Shown here: piece by piece, positions 1-7,808 of the stretch
How positions within the stretch are numbered: position 1 is the first letter of the stretch
How the letters are laid out: every line of letters starts with the position of its first letter
Assembly (NCBI GenBank): GCA_002708885.1
Contig: PAPL01000093.1
Location: forward strand, 1-15,628
Origin: Verrucomicrobiales bacterium
GTDB taxonomy: Bacteria > Verrucomicrobiota > Verrucomicrobiia > Verrucomicrobiales > DEV007
Direction: 5' to 3'
Length of the DNA stretch: 15,628 nt
Position numbers and translations under genes: made by a program
Notes under the pieces: model-generated
Told to the model about the DNA's origin: nothing
Seen by the model: the letters and a program-made list of their open reading frames with translations, nothing else
The model's database searches: none

Positions 1-63
1 CATGGTCATGGTCATGGTCATGGTCATGGTCATGGTCATGGTCATGGTCATGGTCATGGTCAT
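1..63. repeat. Perfect hexanucleotide tandem repeat encoding (His-Asp)n on the minus strand
   Basis: The unit catggt occurs ten times in a row, plus a final cat, and is truncated by the window start, so the real copy number is unknown. On the minus strand it reads CAT GAC, giving His-Asp in the frame of the TIGR03943-like gene. There is no synonymous variation between units, which suggests recent expansion by replication slippage. Because the unit is 6 bp, gain or loss of copies keeps the frame and changes only the length of the His-Asp tract. Confidence 0.95.
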
Positions 64-271
64 GAGCACAAGAAACCTTCTTAGAAGATGTCAGTAACAG
101 AAACGCACTAAGAACAGTCAAAAACAAACCTGCCAGTAAAGCCTGTATTTGGAAGCTTCCTGCACTAGTTAAATATTTTTCAATTCGGCCAACGATATAA
201 AACCAAATAAAAATCAATCCAAAAGCAAACAGAACTATAGACTGGAATATAATGATTAGACGTTGAGACAT
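1..271 (-). CDS. TIGR03943/DUF1980-like membrane protein, N-terminal part (runs off left edge)
   Basis: The ATG at 269-271 opens a reading frame that continues to the window edge, giving 90 residues. It starts MSQRLIIIFQ and has two hydrophobic segments (about residues 5-28 and 42-61). After Cys68-Ala69 the protein becomes a strict His-Asp alternation from His70 to at least His90 (11 His, 10 Asp). Two N-terminal helices followed by a His/Asp-rich stretch, directly downstream of a DUF318 permease (14-nt gap), match the TIGR03943/DUF1980 (B. subtilis YcgQ-like) family, a usual partner of such permeases. The molecular function is unproven. The His-rich stretch suggests binding of zinc or another divalent metal, and by inference the pair transports or senses metal. 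The C-terminal domain is outside the window. No Shine-Dalgarno is visible, so translation may be coupled to the permease. Confidence 0.75.
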   Translation of the reverse strand, partial: MSQRLIIIFQSIVLFAFGLIFIWFYIVGRIEKYLTSAGSFQIQALLAGLFLTVLSAFLLLTSSKKVSCAHDHDHDHDHDHDHDHDHDHDH

Positions 272-285
272 GCGCTTATAATTAT

Positions 286-1233
286 CTAAGTTCCTGGAAC
301 GGGAAGATTGCCCCATTGATAAAATAAAATTGCTATAACAATGAAAAGCCCAATTGCCAAACTAAGAACAAATCTCGGTTTAAAAACGGAACTGTACATA
401 AAAACCAATTTAACATCCATCATTGGACCATAAGTTAAGAATGCAAGCTTAGCTGCTGATGAAAAACTAAGCATCTGCGCTGCTATGAATGCATCTGAAG
501 TACTACATAATGACAAAACAAATGAAAGGAACATCATGGCTGGAATCCCAATTGCATCTGAAGAGCCAAACTGATCTACTAAACCCTGATCAATCTGTGT
601 TCTATAAAGGGCCGTTATCATAACACCGATAACAAAGTACATGCCGACATCTAAAAAATCGCGGGCAGCGGTTCTTAATGCGATCAACAACCTGTCCGGC
701 ACTTCTTTCTCTTCCTTTAGAACAACCTCAGTAGATCGAATGTTTTTTGTGTCTGTTTCTATTTTCTTTAATAGCCCATTCCGAAGGATGCTCTTTATTG
801 AAAACTGATGAACCACAATTCCAACAAGAACTGTCACCAAATAAGCAACACCTATACGTGATAATGTCATGAATAACGGATCATTACCCGCAAACGCAGA
901 ATAGGTACTTAATGCCACTATCGGGTTAACAATTGGAGCCGAGAGCATATATGTAATGGCACAAGAAACAGGAAGCCCTTTCTGAACTAGACGTCTAATT
1001 ACAGGCACTATTGCACATTCACAAACTGGGAATATTGCCCCCAAGAGGCCAGCAAGCGCTATGGCTGCATATCTATTCTTAGGCAAGAACCGATCCATCA
1101 TATTGGATGGAAGATAAGCATCAATGAACCCCGAAATAATTGTGCCCAAAAGAATGTATGGAGCACCTTCAAAAAGAATTCCAAGGAAAGCAAAATAGAA
1201 ATCGCCAATTTGACTAGGTTCTGTAAAAGGCAT
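286..1233 (-). CDS. Permease, DUF318/YraQ-YcgR family, putative metal or metalloid transporter
   Basis: A 315-residue polytopic inner-membrane protein. Two half-repeats are visible. The first has a segment around residues 24-36, then PVCECAIVPV (70-78 region, with a Cys-Glu-Cys motif at 71-73) and SAPIVNPIV (98-106). The second has a corresponding helix around 197-209, then LCSTSDAFIAAQ (242-253) and YGPMMDVKLV (268-277). A charged cytoplasmic linker (about 150-180) separates them. This layout is typical of COG0701 permeases, whose relatives include the organoarsenical exporter ArsP; the substrate here cannot be read from sequence. The gene is followed after 14 nt by the His-rich TIGR03943-like gene, so the two probably form one transcript and one functional unit. 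The start is ATG with an A/T-rich leader and no clear ribosome binding site. Confidence 0.85.
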   Translation of the reverse strand: MPFTEPSQIGDFYFAFLGILFEGAPYILLGTIISGFIDAYLPSNMMDRFLPKNRYAAIALAGLLGAIFPVCECAIVPVIRRLVQKGLPVSCAITYMLSAPIVNPIVALSTYSAFAGNDPLFMTLSRIGVAYLVTVLVGIVVHQFSIKSILRNGLLKKIETDTKNIRSTEVVLKEEKEVPDRLLIALRTAARDFLDVGMYFVIGVMITALYRTQIDQGLVDQFGSSDAIGIPAMMFLSFVLSLCSTSDAFIAAQMLSFSSAAKLAFLTYGPMMDVKLVFMYSSVFKPRFVLSLAIGLFIVIAILFYQWGNLPVPGT

Positions 1234-1470
1234 TATTTTTTAAAAGAGAAAGTGTGCTATCATTCCTAAATAGTGCAAGAGAGGTTCTTACAAAAGAAAA
1301 GAAATAAAAAAAAGCTACCCAGAAAGCCTTTCATTTTTTTATTGCCTTATATAACCCACCAAAACCCAATGAACTGAGTCATTGGGTTTTAAATTCCAAT
1401 ATCAATTATTTGTTACAAAAACTTGGGAATAAAACAAAAAGACCACCATCCCTTAACTTGTGCAATAAAA
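1234..1470. promoter_or_regulatory. Intergenic region between sucB and the permease operon
   Basis: This 237-bp non-coding stretch holds the terminator hairpin at 1361-1390 and, between about 1234 and 1350, the presumed promoter and leader of the minus-strand permease operon. It contains A/T homopolymer tracts near 1298-1313 and 1333-1340. I see no convincing -35/-10 pair. I also see no palindrome that I would call a Zur, Fur or ArsR operator, so regulation of the putative metal genes is not readable here. Confidence 0.4.
1361..1390 (-). terminator. Strong hairpin, likely rho-independent terminator of the suc genes
   Basis: A perfect 12-bp inverted repeat (1361-1372 aaaacccaatga, 1379-1390 tcattgggtttt) encloses a 6-nt loop. 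The A-rich and T-rich stem ends give a T run on either strand, so it could work in both directions. It lies about 80 bp downstream of the sucB stop and 128 bp upstream of the permease start. It therefore most likely ends the sucA-sucB transcript and insulates the permease operon. Confidence 0.8.
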
Positions 1471-2901
1471 TCAGGCTCCGACCAGCAACCTGGCTGGATT
1501 TTCCACGCAATCCTTAACTCGTTTCAAAAAAGTAACTGCTTCTTTACCATCAACTATGCGGTGATCATAGCTGAGTGCGAGATACATCATTGGTCTAATA
1601 ACCACCTTCCCCTCAACTGCCACAGGCCGCTCAATAATATTATGCATCCCAAGAATGGCTGATTGGGGTGGATTTATAATCGGAGTAGAAAGCATCGAAC
1701 CATATATCCCACCATTAGAAATCGTAAATACGCCACCCTGCAAATCAGCAATCTGTAACTTTCCTTGATTCGCTCGATATGCGTATTCTGCAATATCCTT
1801 CTCAATTTGAGCAAAACTCTTTTGGTCACAATCTCGAATAACCGGTACTACCAACCCCTTTTCACTCCCAACAGCTACTCCTATATCAAAAAAATGGTTC
1901 TGAATAAGATCATTACCATCAATACGCTCATTAATCTGATCCACCTCCTTGAGAGCATCGACAACAGCTTTAATGAAAATTGACATAAAACCGATTTTCA
2001 CTCCGTACTTTGCAACGAAATCTTCCTGCAACTCTTTACGCAATTGCATAACAGAAGACATGTCACACTCATTGAAGGTAGTCAGAAGTGCCGCATTTTG
2101 TTGCGCAGATACAAGATGATCGGCAATCTTTCGCCTGATAGGGGAAAGCGGCTCTCTGGTTATGCGCCCTCCTTCTTCTGTAATAGGTCCAGAAGAATTA
2201 TGATGTGATATTGGCTTAACATTTAAGTCAGGCAAAACCTCTTTTCTTTGAGTGTCCTGAGAAACAATTGTTTGTTTGTTTGGGGGATCAACTTGTTTTG
2301 AAGAACGCAACTTACCTCCGCTATCAATATAAGCTTGTACATCTTTTTTTAATATGGCCCCTTTCTTTCCACTACCAGTAATCAGCGATAAATCCACACC
2401 ATTTTCCTTTGCAAGTCTATTAACTACGGGAGAAACGGGAGCCTTGCGATCCAATCTAAGGTCTCTTTTAATATTTTTAGGAGGCTCTGGATCCGAAGCG
2501 ATGTTTCCAGCCTCAACAGGTATATCCTGTCTGTGATTATCCCGTGATTCTTGTCTCTTGGTAAAAGAAATAGGATCCGTTTCTTCTTGATTCCCATCAT
2601 CTTCATTTGATGAGTCCCGAGCAAGCGTGGGCTGCACCTCTGTCGATGAAGCAGACTGAGATAAATCTCCAGTAGTAATTCGACCAACTACAGATCCGAT
2701 GGAAACCTCTTCTCCTTCAGACGCTAATATTTGTAATGTTCCTGAAGAATCAGCAGTGATCTCAGTTGAAATCTTATCTGTGTCCAAAGTAAGCAACAAG
2801 TCACCGACATTAACAGTATCACCATTGTTTTTATGCCACTGAGCGATCAATCCGCTCGATACAGACTCTCCCACAGATGGAATCCTAATATCATCACTCA
2901 T
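1471..2901 (-). CDS. sucB: Dihydrolipoyllysine succinyltransferase, E2 of 2-oxoglutarate dehydrogenase
   Basis: E2 forms the core of the 2-oxoglutarate dehydrogenase complex and transfers the succinyl group from its lipoyl arm to CoA in the TCA cycle. The 476-residue protein shows the full domain order. A lipoyl domain (about 1-76) carries the modified lysine at Lys43 in DTDKIST. A charged linker follows, then a peripheral-subunit-binding domain (about 153-193, from SPVVNRLAKENGVD), a second linker, and the acyltransferase domain (about 245-474). The latter ends with the catalytic motif DHRIVDG, His447 and Asp451. SucB is preferred over pyruvate dehydrogenase E2 because of the single lipoyl domain and the neighbouring sucA. 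It lies 163 bp downstream of sucA on the same strand. No E3 (lpd) gene is in the window. No Shine-Dalgarno precedes the ATG. Confidence 0.95.
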   Translation of the reverse strand: MSDDIRIPSVGESVSSGLIAQWHKNNGDTVNVGDLLLTLDTDKISTEITADSSGTLQILASEGEEVSIGSVVGRITTGDLSQSASSTEVQPTLARDSSNEDDGNQEETDPISFTKRQESRDNHRQDIPVEAGNIASDPEPPKNIKRDLRLDRKAPVSPVVNRLAKENGVDLSLITGSGKKGAILKKDVQAYIDSGGKLRSSKQVDPPNKQTIVSQDTQRKEVLPDLNVKPISHHNSSGPITEEGGRITREPLSPIRRKIADHLVSAQQNAALLTTFNECDMSSVMQLRKELQEDFVAKYGVKIGFMSIFIKAVVDALKEVDQINERIDGNDLIQNHFFDIGVAVGSEKGLVVPVIRDCDQKSFAQIEKDIAEYAYRANQGKLQIADLQGGVFTISNGGIYGSMLSTPIINPPQSAILGMHNIIERPVAVEGKVVIRPMMYLALSYDHRIVDGKEAVTFLKRVKDCVENPARLLVGA

Positions 2902-3064
2902 TAATTATAAAAATAGATACACCAAGTTGTCTTAAAATTCTTTTTGATAATTAAACCATTTTAAATCAAATACCACTCTTTTGAATCATTTTAGCATTTA
3001 TTTAGACAAGTCCATTCTGGCATGAATTTACAAATAATCTGAATAATTAACCATCATCAATAAT

Positions 3065-5860
3065 TTAAACACTGAAAGCCTGCTCAATTAGTCTGCGTTG
3101 CTCCTCCTTATGAATTGCCTTGGACCCAGTAGCTGTACTTGCACTTCTTTCCCTGCCAGCATACCGGACATTGCCTCTTCCTGCTTCATTCAGTCGTGGA
3201 CTAATGTAACTCCAAGCCCCCATATTGAGAGGTTCTTCCTGACACCAAACCCATTTTTTATATGCTCTTGGATAGCGTTCTATAATTTTTCTAAGCATCT
3301 TCCAATGGAATGGATATAGCTGTTCTATGCGAATTATAGCAGTGTTTCTGATTTCATTTTCGTTTCTATATTTTAATAAATCGTAATAAACTTTGCCCGA
3401 ACAATAAACAATGCGGGTCACTCGCTCGGGACGGTCGATCAATTGGTCGTCATCAAGCATTTCGTGAAAGTGCGATCCATCAGAAAAATCACTTTCCTTA
3501 GAAATGCATTCCGGATGCCTTAACAGACTCTTTGGAGACATCAAAATCAAAGGCTTGCGTAACTTTCTTATGATCTGCCTTCTTAAAACATGAAAATATT
3601 GTGCCGGAGTAGTGAGGTTGCAAACTTGCAAATTACCTCCTGCACATAACTGCAAAAATCTTTCTAGCCTAGCACTTGAATGCTCAGGGCCCTGACCTTC
3701 ATAGCCGTGAGGAAGAAGCATCACCAAATTTGAAGGCTTCCCCCATTTTGACTCAGCCGAGCTAATGAACTGATCTATTATGACCTGTGCGCCATTAACA
3801 AAATCACCAAATTGAGCCTCCCAGCAAATCAACATTTGAGGAACCATTAAATTATAGCCATAATCAAAACCCAAAACACCAGCTTCTGATAATAAACTAT
3901 TATATGCACAAAAACTGGCCTGGTTCGGGCTAAGATTCTTCAACGGCACATATCTGTTTCTGTTTTTAGAATCATACAATACACAATGTCGATGACTGAA
4001 TGTACCGCGACGGACATCCTGACCCGAAAGTCTTACAGGATAACCTGAATCCAATAATGAAGCGAATGCCAAAGCTTCTGCATGAGCCCAATCATAAGGA
4101 CTTCCTTCTTCAGTTGCCCTTGCCCGCTTAGCTAAAAACAGTTTTTTTATTTTAGCATTAATAGAAAAATCATCAGGAATTTCAGTTAACTTTCTACCTA
4201 ATCGACGTATTACATTAGTGGGTATACCAGTAGGTATTATTTCATAAGAATATGCATCTTCTTGGACTTCCGTGGCTGCTCCTCTAAAAGATATCTGCGC
4301 ATCATTTTCTTTTCCGTCAACCAATTGAAACTCAGAATTTAATCGAGCCTTATATGCATCACTGATTTCAGATATTTCATTATCTGAGATTTGCCCTTCG
4401 CTCAACAAATAATCCTTGTAGAGTTCAGTAGTGGATTTTTTACTTCGAATAGTGCGGTAGATTTTTGGCTGGGTAAAAGCTGGCTCATCCGCCTCATTAT
4501 GGCCATGACGCCGATAACAAACAATATCGATCACTACATCTCGTCCAAACTTCTGACGATATTCGAGAGCAAGCTCTGTCACATATGCAACTTCTAGTGG
4601 ACTATCTCCATTAACATGAAAAATAGGAGCCTCAATCATCTTTGCAACGTCCGTACAATAAACTGATGAACGAGCATCAGAAGGCATTGTAGTAAACCCA
4701 ATCTGATTATTAATGACTATATGAATTGTTCCACCTGTCCTATATCCTGGTAATTGCGAAAAATTCAGCACTTCAGCAACTGAACCCTGTCCAGCAAAAG
4801 CGGCATCACCATGTAAAAGTATAGGCAAAACACGACCCCGCTTCTCGGTATCATCAATTAATCTCTGTCGAGCCCGAGCCATACCCTCCACTACCGAATT
4901 TACAGCCTCCAAATGACTCGGGTTTGGAGCCAGAAAGATATTAACTGACTTCCCATCAATCTCACGGCAAGTCTCATAGCCAAGATGATATTTCACATCG
5001 CCATCTCCACATACTAAATCAGGAACATAATTTTCTGAGAATTCATTAAATAAAACAGATAATGGCTTTTGAAGAAAATTCGCCAATACATTCAAACGGC
5101 CACGATGAGCCATTCCCATCACAATTTCTTCTACTCCAAAATCAACTCCCTTATAGAGCAGGGTATTTAAAGACACCAAGGTAGACTCGCCTCCTTCAAG
5201 ACCAAACCTTTTCTGTGCGACAAATTTTTGATGAAGGTAATTCTCGAATTCCTCAGCTTCGACAAGCCAATTCAAAATCGTTTTTCCGTCTGGACATTTA
5301 AGAGATGTTGTCAGCGGCCTATTTTCAATGCGATCTCTTAACCAATGTCTGATCTCAGAATTATGGATTCCCATATATTCAAAACCTATCTTTCCACAAT
5401 AAATTTCCTGCAATCTTCCAATCATTGCAGAAAGAGACATGGGCTCGCCACCTGCAAAAAATTGACTCGCCACTTGTTCCTCTAAATCTGCCTCATTAAA
5501 TCCAAATTGATTATAATTAAGTCTAGAATTATCAGGAGGAGAAAGACTCAATGGATCGACCCATGCTTCAGTATGCCCAAGAGCCCTATAATTGTATAAC
5601 AAACTAACGACTCTGGCCCGAAAAACAGGATCAGTCAGAGTAACTCTCAATGAATCGTTTTGCGGATGACTGACTACTTTTCCACTTTCAGCAGAAGAAT
5701 CTAAAGATTTTACATCTCTCTCGATTTGCGCCATGCCAAGAGAAAACCCCTCAAAAAATGCAGCCCAATCAGAATCTACTGACCTTGGGTTATCACGCCA
5801 AAGAGCAAATTTCTCATCCAATAAATTTGCGTTAAATCGCGAGGCAATACTGCTGTTCAT
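3065..5860 (-). CDS. sucA: 2-oxoglutarate dehydrogenase E1 component
   Basis: This thiamine-diphosphate enzyme decarboxylates 2-oxoglutarate and reductively succinylates the E2 lipoyl group. It is 931 residues, about the length of E. coli SucA, and looks intact. The N-terminal E2-binding segment (FALWRDNPRSVDSDWAAFF, about 18-36) is present. Further family blocks are MAHRGRLNVLANF (250-262), KYHLGYET (290-297), NPSHLEAVN (313-321), the ThDP/metal motif running from GDAAFAGQG (351-359) to INNQIGFTT (383-391), and YRRHGHNEADEPAFTQP (449-465). The C-terminal WCQEEPLNMGAW block is also present. It precedes sucB, probably in one operon. The ATG at 5858-5860 gives the expected N terminus, with no ribosome binding site visible. 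It diverges from the ABC operon across 166 bp. Confidence 0.97.
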   Translation of the reverse strand: MNSSIASRFNANLLDEKFALWRDNPRSVDSDWAAFFEGFSLGMAQIERDVKSLDSSAESGKVVSHPQNDSLRVTLTDPVFRARVVSLLYNYRALGHTEAWVDPLSLSPPDNSRLNYNQFGFNEADLEEQVASQFFAGGEPMSLSAMIGRLQEIYCGKIGFEYMGIHNSEIRHWLRDRIENRPLTTSLKCPDGKTILNWLVEAEEFENYLHQKFVAQKRFGLEGGESTLVSLNTLLYKGVDFGVEEIVMGMAHRGRLNVLANFLQKPLSVLFNEFSENYVPDLVCGDGDVKYHLGYETCREIDGKSVNIFLAPNPSHLEAVNSVVEGMARARQRLIDDTEKRGRVLPILLHGDAAFAGQGSVAEVLNFSQLPGYRTGGTIHIVINNQIGFTTMPSDARSSVYCTDVAKMIEAPIFHVNGDSPLEVAYVTELALEYRQKFGRDVVIDIVCYRRHGHNEADEPAFTQPKIYRTIRSKKSTTELYKDYLLSEGQISDNEISEISDAYKARLNSEFQLVDGKENDAQISFRGAATEVQEDAYSYEIIPTGIPTNVIRRLGRKLTEIPDDFSINAKIKKLFLAKRARATEEGSPYDWAHAEALAFASLLDSGYPVRLSGQDVRRGTFSHRHCVLYDSKNRNRYVPLKNLSPNQASFCAYNSLLSEAGVLGFDYGYNLMVPQMLICWEAQFGDFVNGAQVIIDQFISSAESKWGKPSNLVMLLPHGYEGQGPEHSSARLERFLQLCAGGNLQVCNLTTPAQYFHVLRRQIIRKLRKPLILMSPKSLLRHPECISKESDFSDGSHFHEMLDDDQLIDRPERVTRIVYCSGKVYYDLLKYRNENEIRNTAIIRIEQLYPFHWKMLRKIIERYPRAYKKWVWCQEEPLNMGAWSYISPRLNEAGRGNVRYAGRERSASTATGSKAIHKEEQRRLIEQAFSV

Positions 5861-5897
5861 TATATTTGTTTAGTAATAAAAATGCAGGAATCCAGCT

Positions 5898-5926
5898 GGT
5901 AAAGAAATTTCATCATAGAAAGTCAA
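5898..5926 (-). promoter_or_regulatory. Weak candidate sigma70-type promoter for sucA
   Basis: On the minus strand TTGACT (complement of 5921-5926) is followed after exactly 17 nt by TTTACC (complement of 5898-5903), about 38 nt upstream of the sucA ATG. The -35 is good but the -10 matches only three of six consensus bases, so this is a tentative reading within the 166-bp divergent region 5861-6026. I see no clear promoter for the plus-strand ABC operon in the same gap. Confidence 0.22.
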
Positions 5927-6026
5927 ACTCTAATAAAAAATTTAAGGCAATAATGACGTTTTCGGTTAAACTAATAAGCCTTCCGAACCCCTCTTAATAT
6001 GCAGTAAATTAGGAAATAGATTTCCA

Positions 6027-6971
6027 ATGATAAAAGTCTCAAAACTTTCCAAGCAATATGTCGAAAGGACTGCAGTAAACAATATTTCCTTTGAAGTGGA
6101 ATCCGGTGAAATAGTTGGTTTTCTTGGACCTAATGGAGCAGGAAAAACCACAACTATAAGAATGTTAACTGGTTACATACCACCAACGTCCGGCACAGCG
6201 AGCATCGGAGGTCATGATGTTTTTTCAGAATCCATAAAAGCCAGACAAAAGATCGGATACATGCCCGAAAATGTCCCTTTATATGATGACATGCGCGTTA
6301 GGGAATATCTTCGATTTAGGGCAGAATTAAAAGGACTTCGGGGCCAAGAAGCAAGGCAAGGAGTTAATGAGGCAGTCGAACTTTGCGGTTTAAAACAAAT
6401 AAGAAGGCAAATGATTAGCTCCCTCTCAAAAGGTTACAGACAGCGAGTGGGTCTAGCTGATGCATTAGTAAACAATCCAGAACTTCTTATTCTGGACGAA
6501 CCAACAAATGGACTTGATCCGAATCAAATTCGACGATTCCGGGAGTTGATAAAGCAATTGGGCATAAGACACACAATTTTAATTTCTACTCATATTCTGA
6601 GTGAAGTCGAGATGACATGCAATCGCGTCATTATTCTCAATGAAGGAAAAATCATTGCTAATGGAAACCCTAATGATCTCTCTAGCGAACTACGTTCTGC
6701 TCATACAATATCAATCGAATTAAAAACATCTGAAGAAATTGCAAAAGATTTAATCTCTGCCATTCCCGGAATAAAAAAGGTAAATAAGGAACACCAATCA
6801 GGAGATTGGACACACTTCAATATACGCACTGAACCAGATACTGATGTCCGTGAATCTATAGTGCATCTTGCTAATACTCAAAAATGGCCACTCCGTGAAA
6901 TACGAACACAACATGCAACTCTAGAGGATGCATTTGTTGAAATAACTCAATCAAATACATCCAACTCGTAG
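6027..6971 (+). CDS. ABC transporter ATP-binding protein, GldA-like
   Basis: The 314-residue cytoplasmic ATPase powers the permease encoded next. It has Walker A GPNGAGKT (34-41), a GYMPEN segment at the Q-loop position (77-82), signature LSKGYRQR (133-140), Walker B LLILDEPTNGLDP (153-165) and the switch His189 in STHI. A C-terminal regulatory-type extension covers about 220-314. Followed by a GldF-like permease and a GldG-like protein, it is best placed with the Gld/Nos subgroup of ABC-2 exporters. In Bacteroidota the GldA/F/G transporter is linked to gliding motility, but similar operons occur in non-gliding phyla, so the substrate is unknown here. The stop is 10 nt from the next ATG. A GGAA lies about 11 nt upstream of the ATG, a poor ribosome binding site. 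Confidence 0.9.
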   Translation: MIKVSKLSKQYVERTAVNNISFEVESGEIVGFLGPNGAGKTTTIRMLTGYIPPTSGTASIGGHDVFSESIKARQKIGYMPENVPLYDDMRVREYLRFRAELKGLRGQEARQGVNEAVELCGLKQIRRQMISSLSKGYRQRVGLADALVNNPELLILDEPTNGLDPNQIRRFRELIKQLGIRHTILISTHILSEVEMTCNRVIILNEGKIIANGNPNDLSSELRSAHTISIELKTSEEIAKDLISAIPGIKKVNKEHQSGDWTHFNIRTEPDTDVRESIVHLANTQKWPLREIRTQHATLEDAFVEITQSNTSNS

Positions 6972-6981
6972 GCAAATAAAC

Positions 6982-7806
6982 ATGAATACTCCGCTGATTG
7001 TAATAACGGTCATTCTCTTTGCTATTATCATTCTCTCAATAAAAAAGTTCTTATCTGGAGGAACTGGAATCGTTATATTAAAGAAAGAGTTAAAATCAAT
7101 ATTCTATTCACCCATAGCTTGGGTAGTAATGGCTTTGGTCATGTTGCTGAATGGATTCTCATTTACTGCCGCTTTGGAAATTCTGCGTAAAGCCGATGTA
7201 GATGAAACCTTAATTGGATATACATTTAGCTCCACATCATTTTGGCTGACCTATTTTTTTATTTTCCCGGTCATCACTATGAGGCTTTTTTCTGAAGAAA
7301 AAAAATTAGGCACCATAGAAACACTCCTAACAGCACCAGTACAAACAATACATGTACTCCTAGCAAAATACCTAGCGGCTTTAATCTTTTATTTTATTAT
7401 ATGGCTCCCTAGCGCAGTTAATTTTTTCCTTTTCCGTATTAGTTCTACAGAAAATGTGAACGCTATAGGCTCATTTCTAGGCGCTTATGCAATCATTTTA
7501 CTTGTTGGAATCTTTAATATTTCCATTGGATGTCTGGCATCAGCCCTAACCAAAAACCAAATAGTAGCAGCAATGGCCTGCTTCACTTTTTGCATGCTGC
7601 ATTTTTTAATAGGCTTTGTCTTACAAGACCTTCCTGTACCAGAGTCATGGCAAGGTTCTTTGTTTTATTTTTCGACAGTCAAACACGTTCAAATCTTTAT
7701 AAGTGGATTAATTGATAGTCGCCAATTTATTTATTATCTCAGTTTCACTATTATTATTCTATCGTTCACATACAATGTGCTTGAGTACAGAAAGTGGAAG
7801 ACCTAA
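6982..7806 (+). CDS. ABC-2 type permease, GldF-like
   Basis: A 274-residue inner-membrane subunit. The family block KKELKSIFYSPIAWVV begins near residue 36, followed by about six membrane segments. The motif RLFSEEKKLGTIETLLTAPV (about 101-120) is the cytoplasmic coupling loop typical of ABC-2 permeases. The protein begins with an extra hydrophobic segment (about 3-20) before the usual GldF start. No later in-frame ATG, GTG or TTG precedes the KKE block at a suitable place, so I keep the ATG at 6982. The gene is tightly packed: 10 nt after the ATPase gene and 2 nt before the ATG of the GldG-like gene, indicating one operon and one complex. Confidence 0.87.
   Translation: MNTPLIVITVILFAIIILSIKKFLSGGTGIVILKKELKSIFYSPIAWVVMALVMLLNGFSFTAALEILRKADVDETLIGYTFSSTSFWLTYFFIFPVITMRLFSEEKKLGTIETLLTAPVQTIHVLLAKYLAALIFYFIIWLPSAVNFFLFRISSTENVNAIGSFLGAYAIILLVGIFNISIGCLASALTKNQIVAAMACFTFCMLHFLIGFVLQDLPVPESWQGSLFYFSTVKHVQIFISGLIDSRQFIYYLSFTIIILSFTYNVLEYRKWKT
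7796..7800 (+). promoter_or_regulatory. Shine-Dalgarno GGAAG that decides the start of the GldG-like gene
   Basis: GGAAG lies 8 nt upstream of the ATG at 7809 and inside the last codons of the permease gene, suggesting translational coupling. It would be internal to the coding region if the alternative GTG at 7794 were used, which argues against that start. Confidence 0.55.
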
Positions 7807-7808
7807 CA

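Noticed and set aside
1..63. CRISPR array
   Set aside because: The repeat is a 6-bp unit with no spacers, so it is a simple microsatellite.
1..84. Plus-strand reading frame (His-Gly)n ending at a TAG at 82-84
   Set aside because: The minus-strand frame has a proper start, two membrane helices and a matching operon partner. The plus frame is just the repeat read on the other strand.
2902..3064. Terminator or promoter between sucA and sucB
   Set aside because: The 163-bp gap is AT-rich, but I found no convincing hairpin and no -35/-10 pair, so I do not annotate one.
7794..7808. GTG at 7794 as start of the GldG-like gene
   Set aside because: It would overlap the permease gene and contain the GGAAG ribosome binding site. 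The ATG at 7809 fits spacing and family N termini better.
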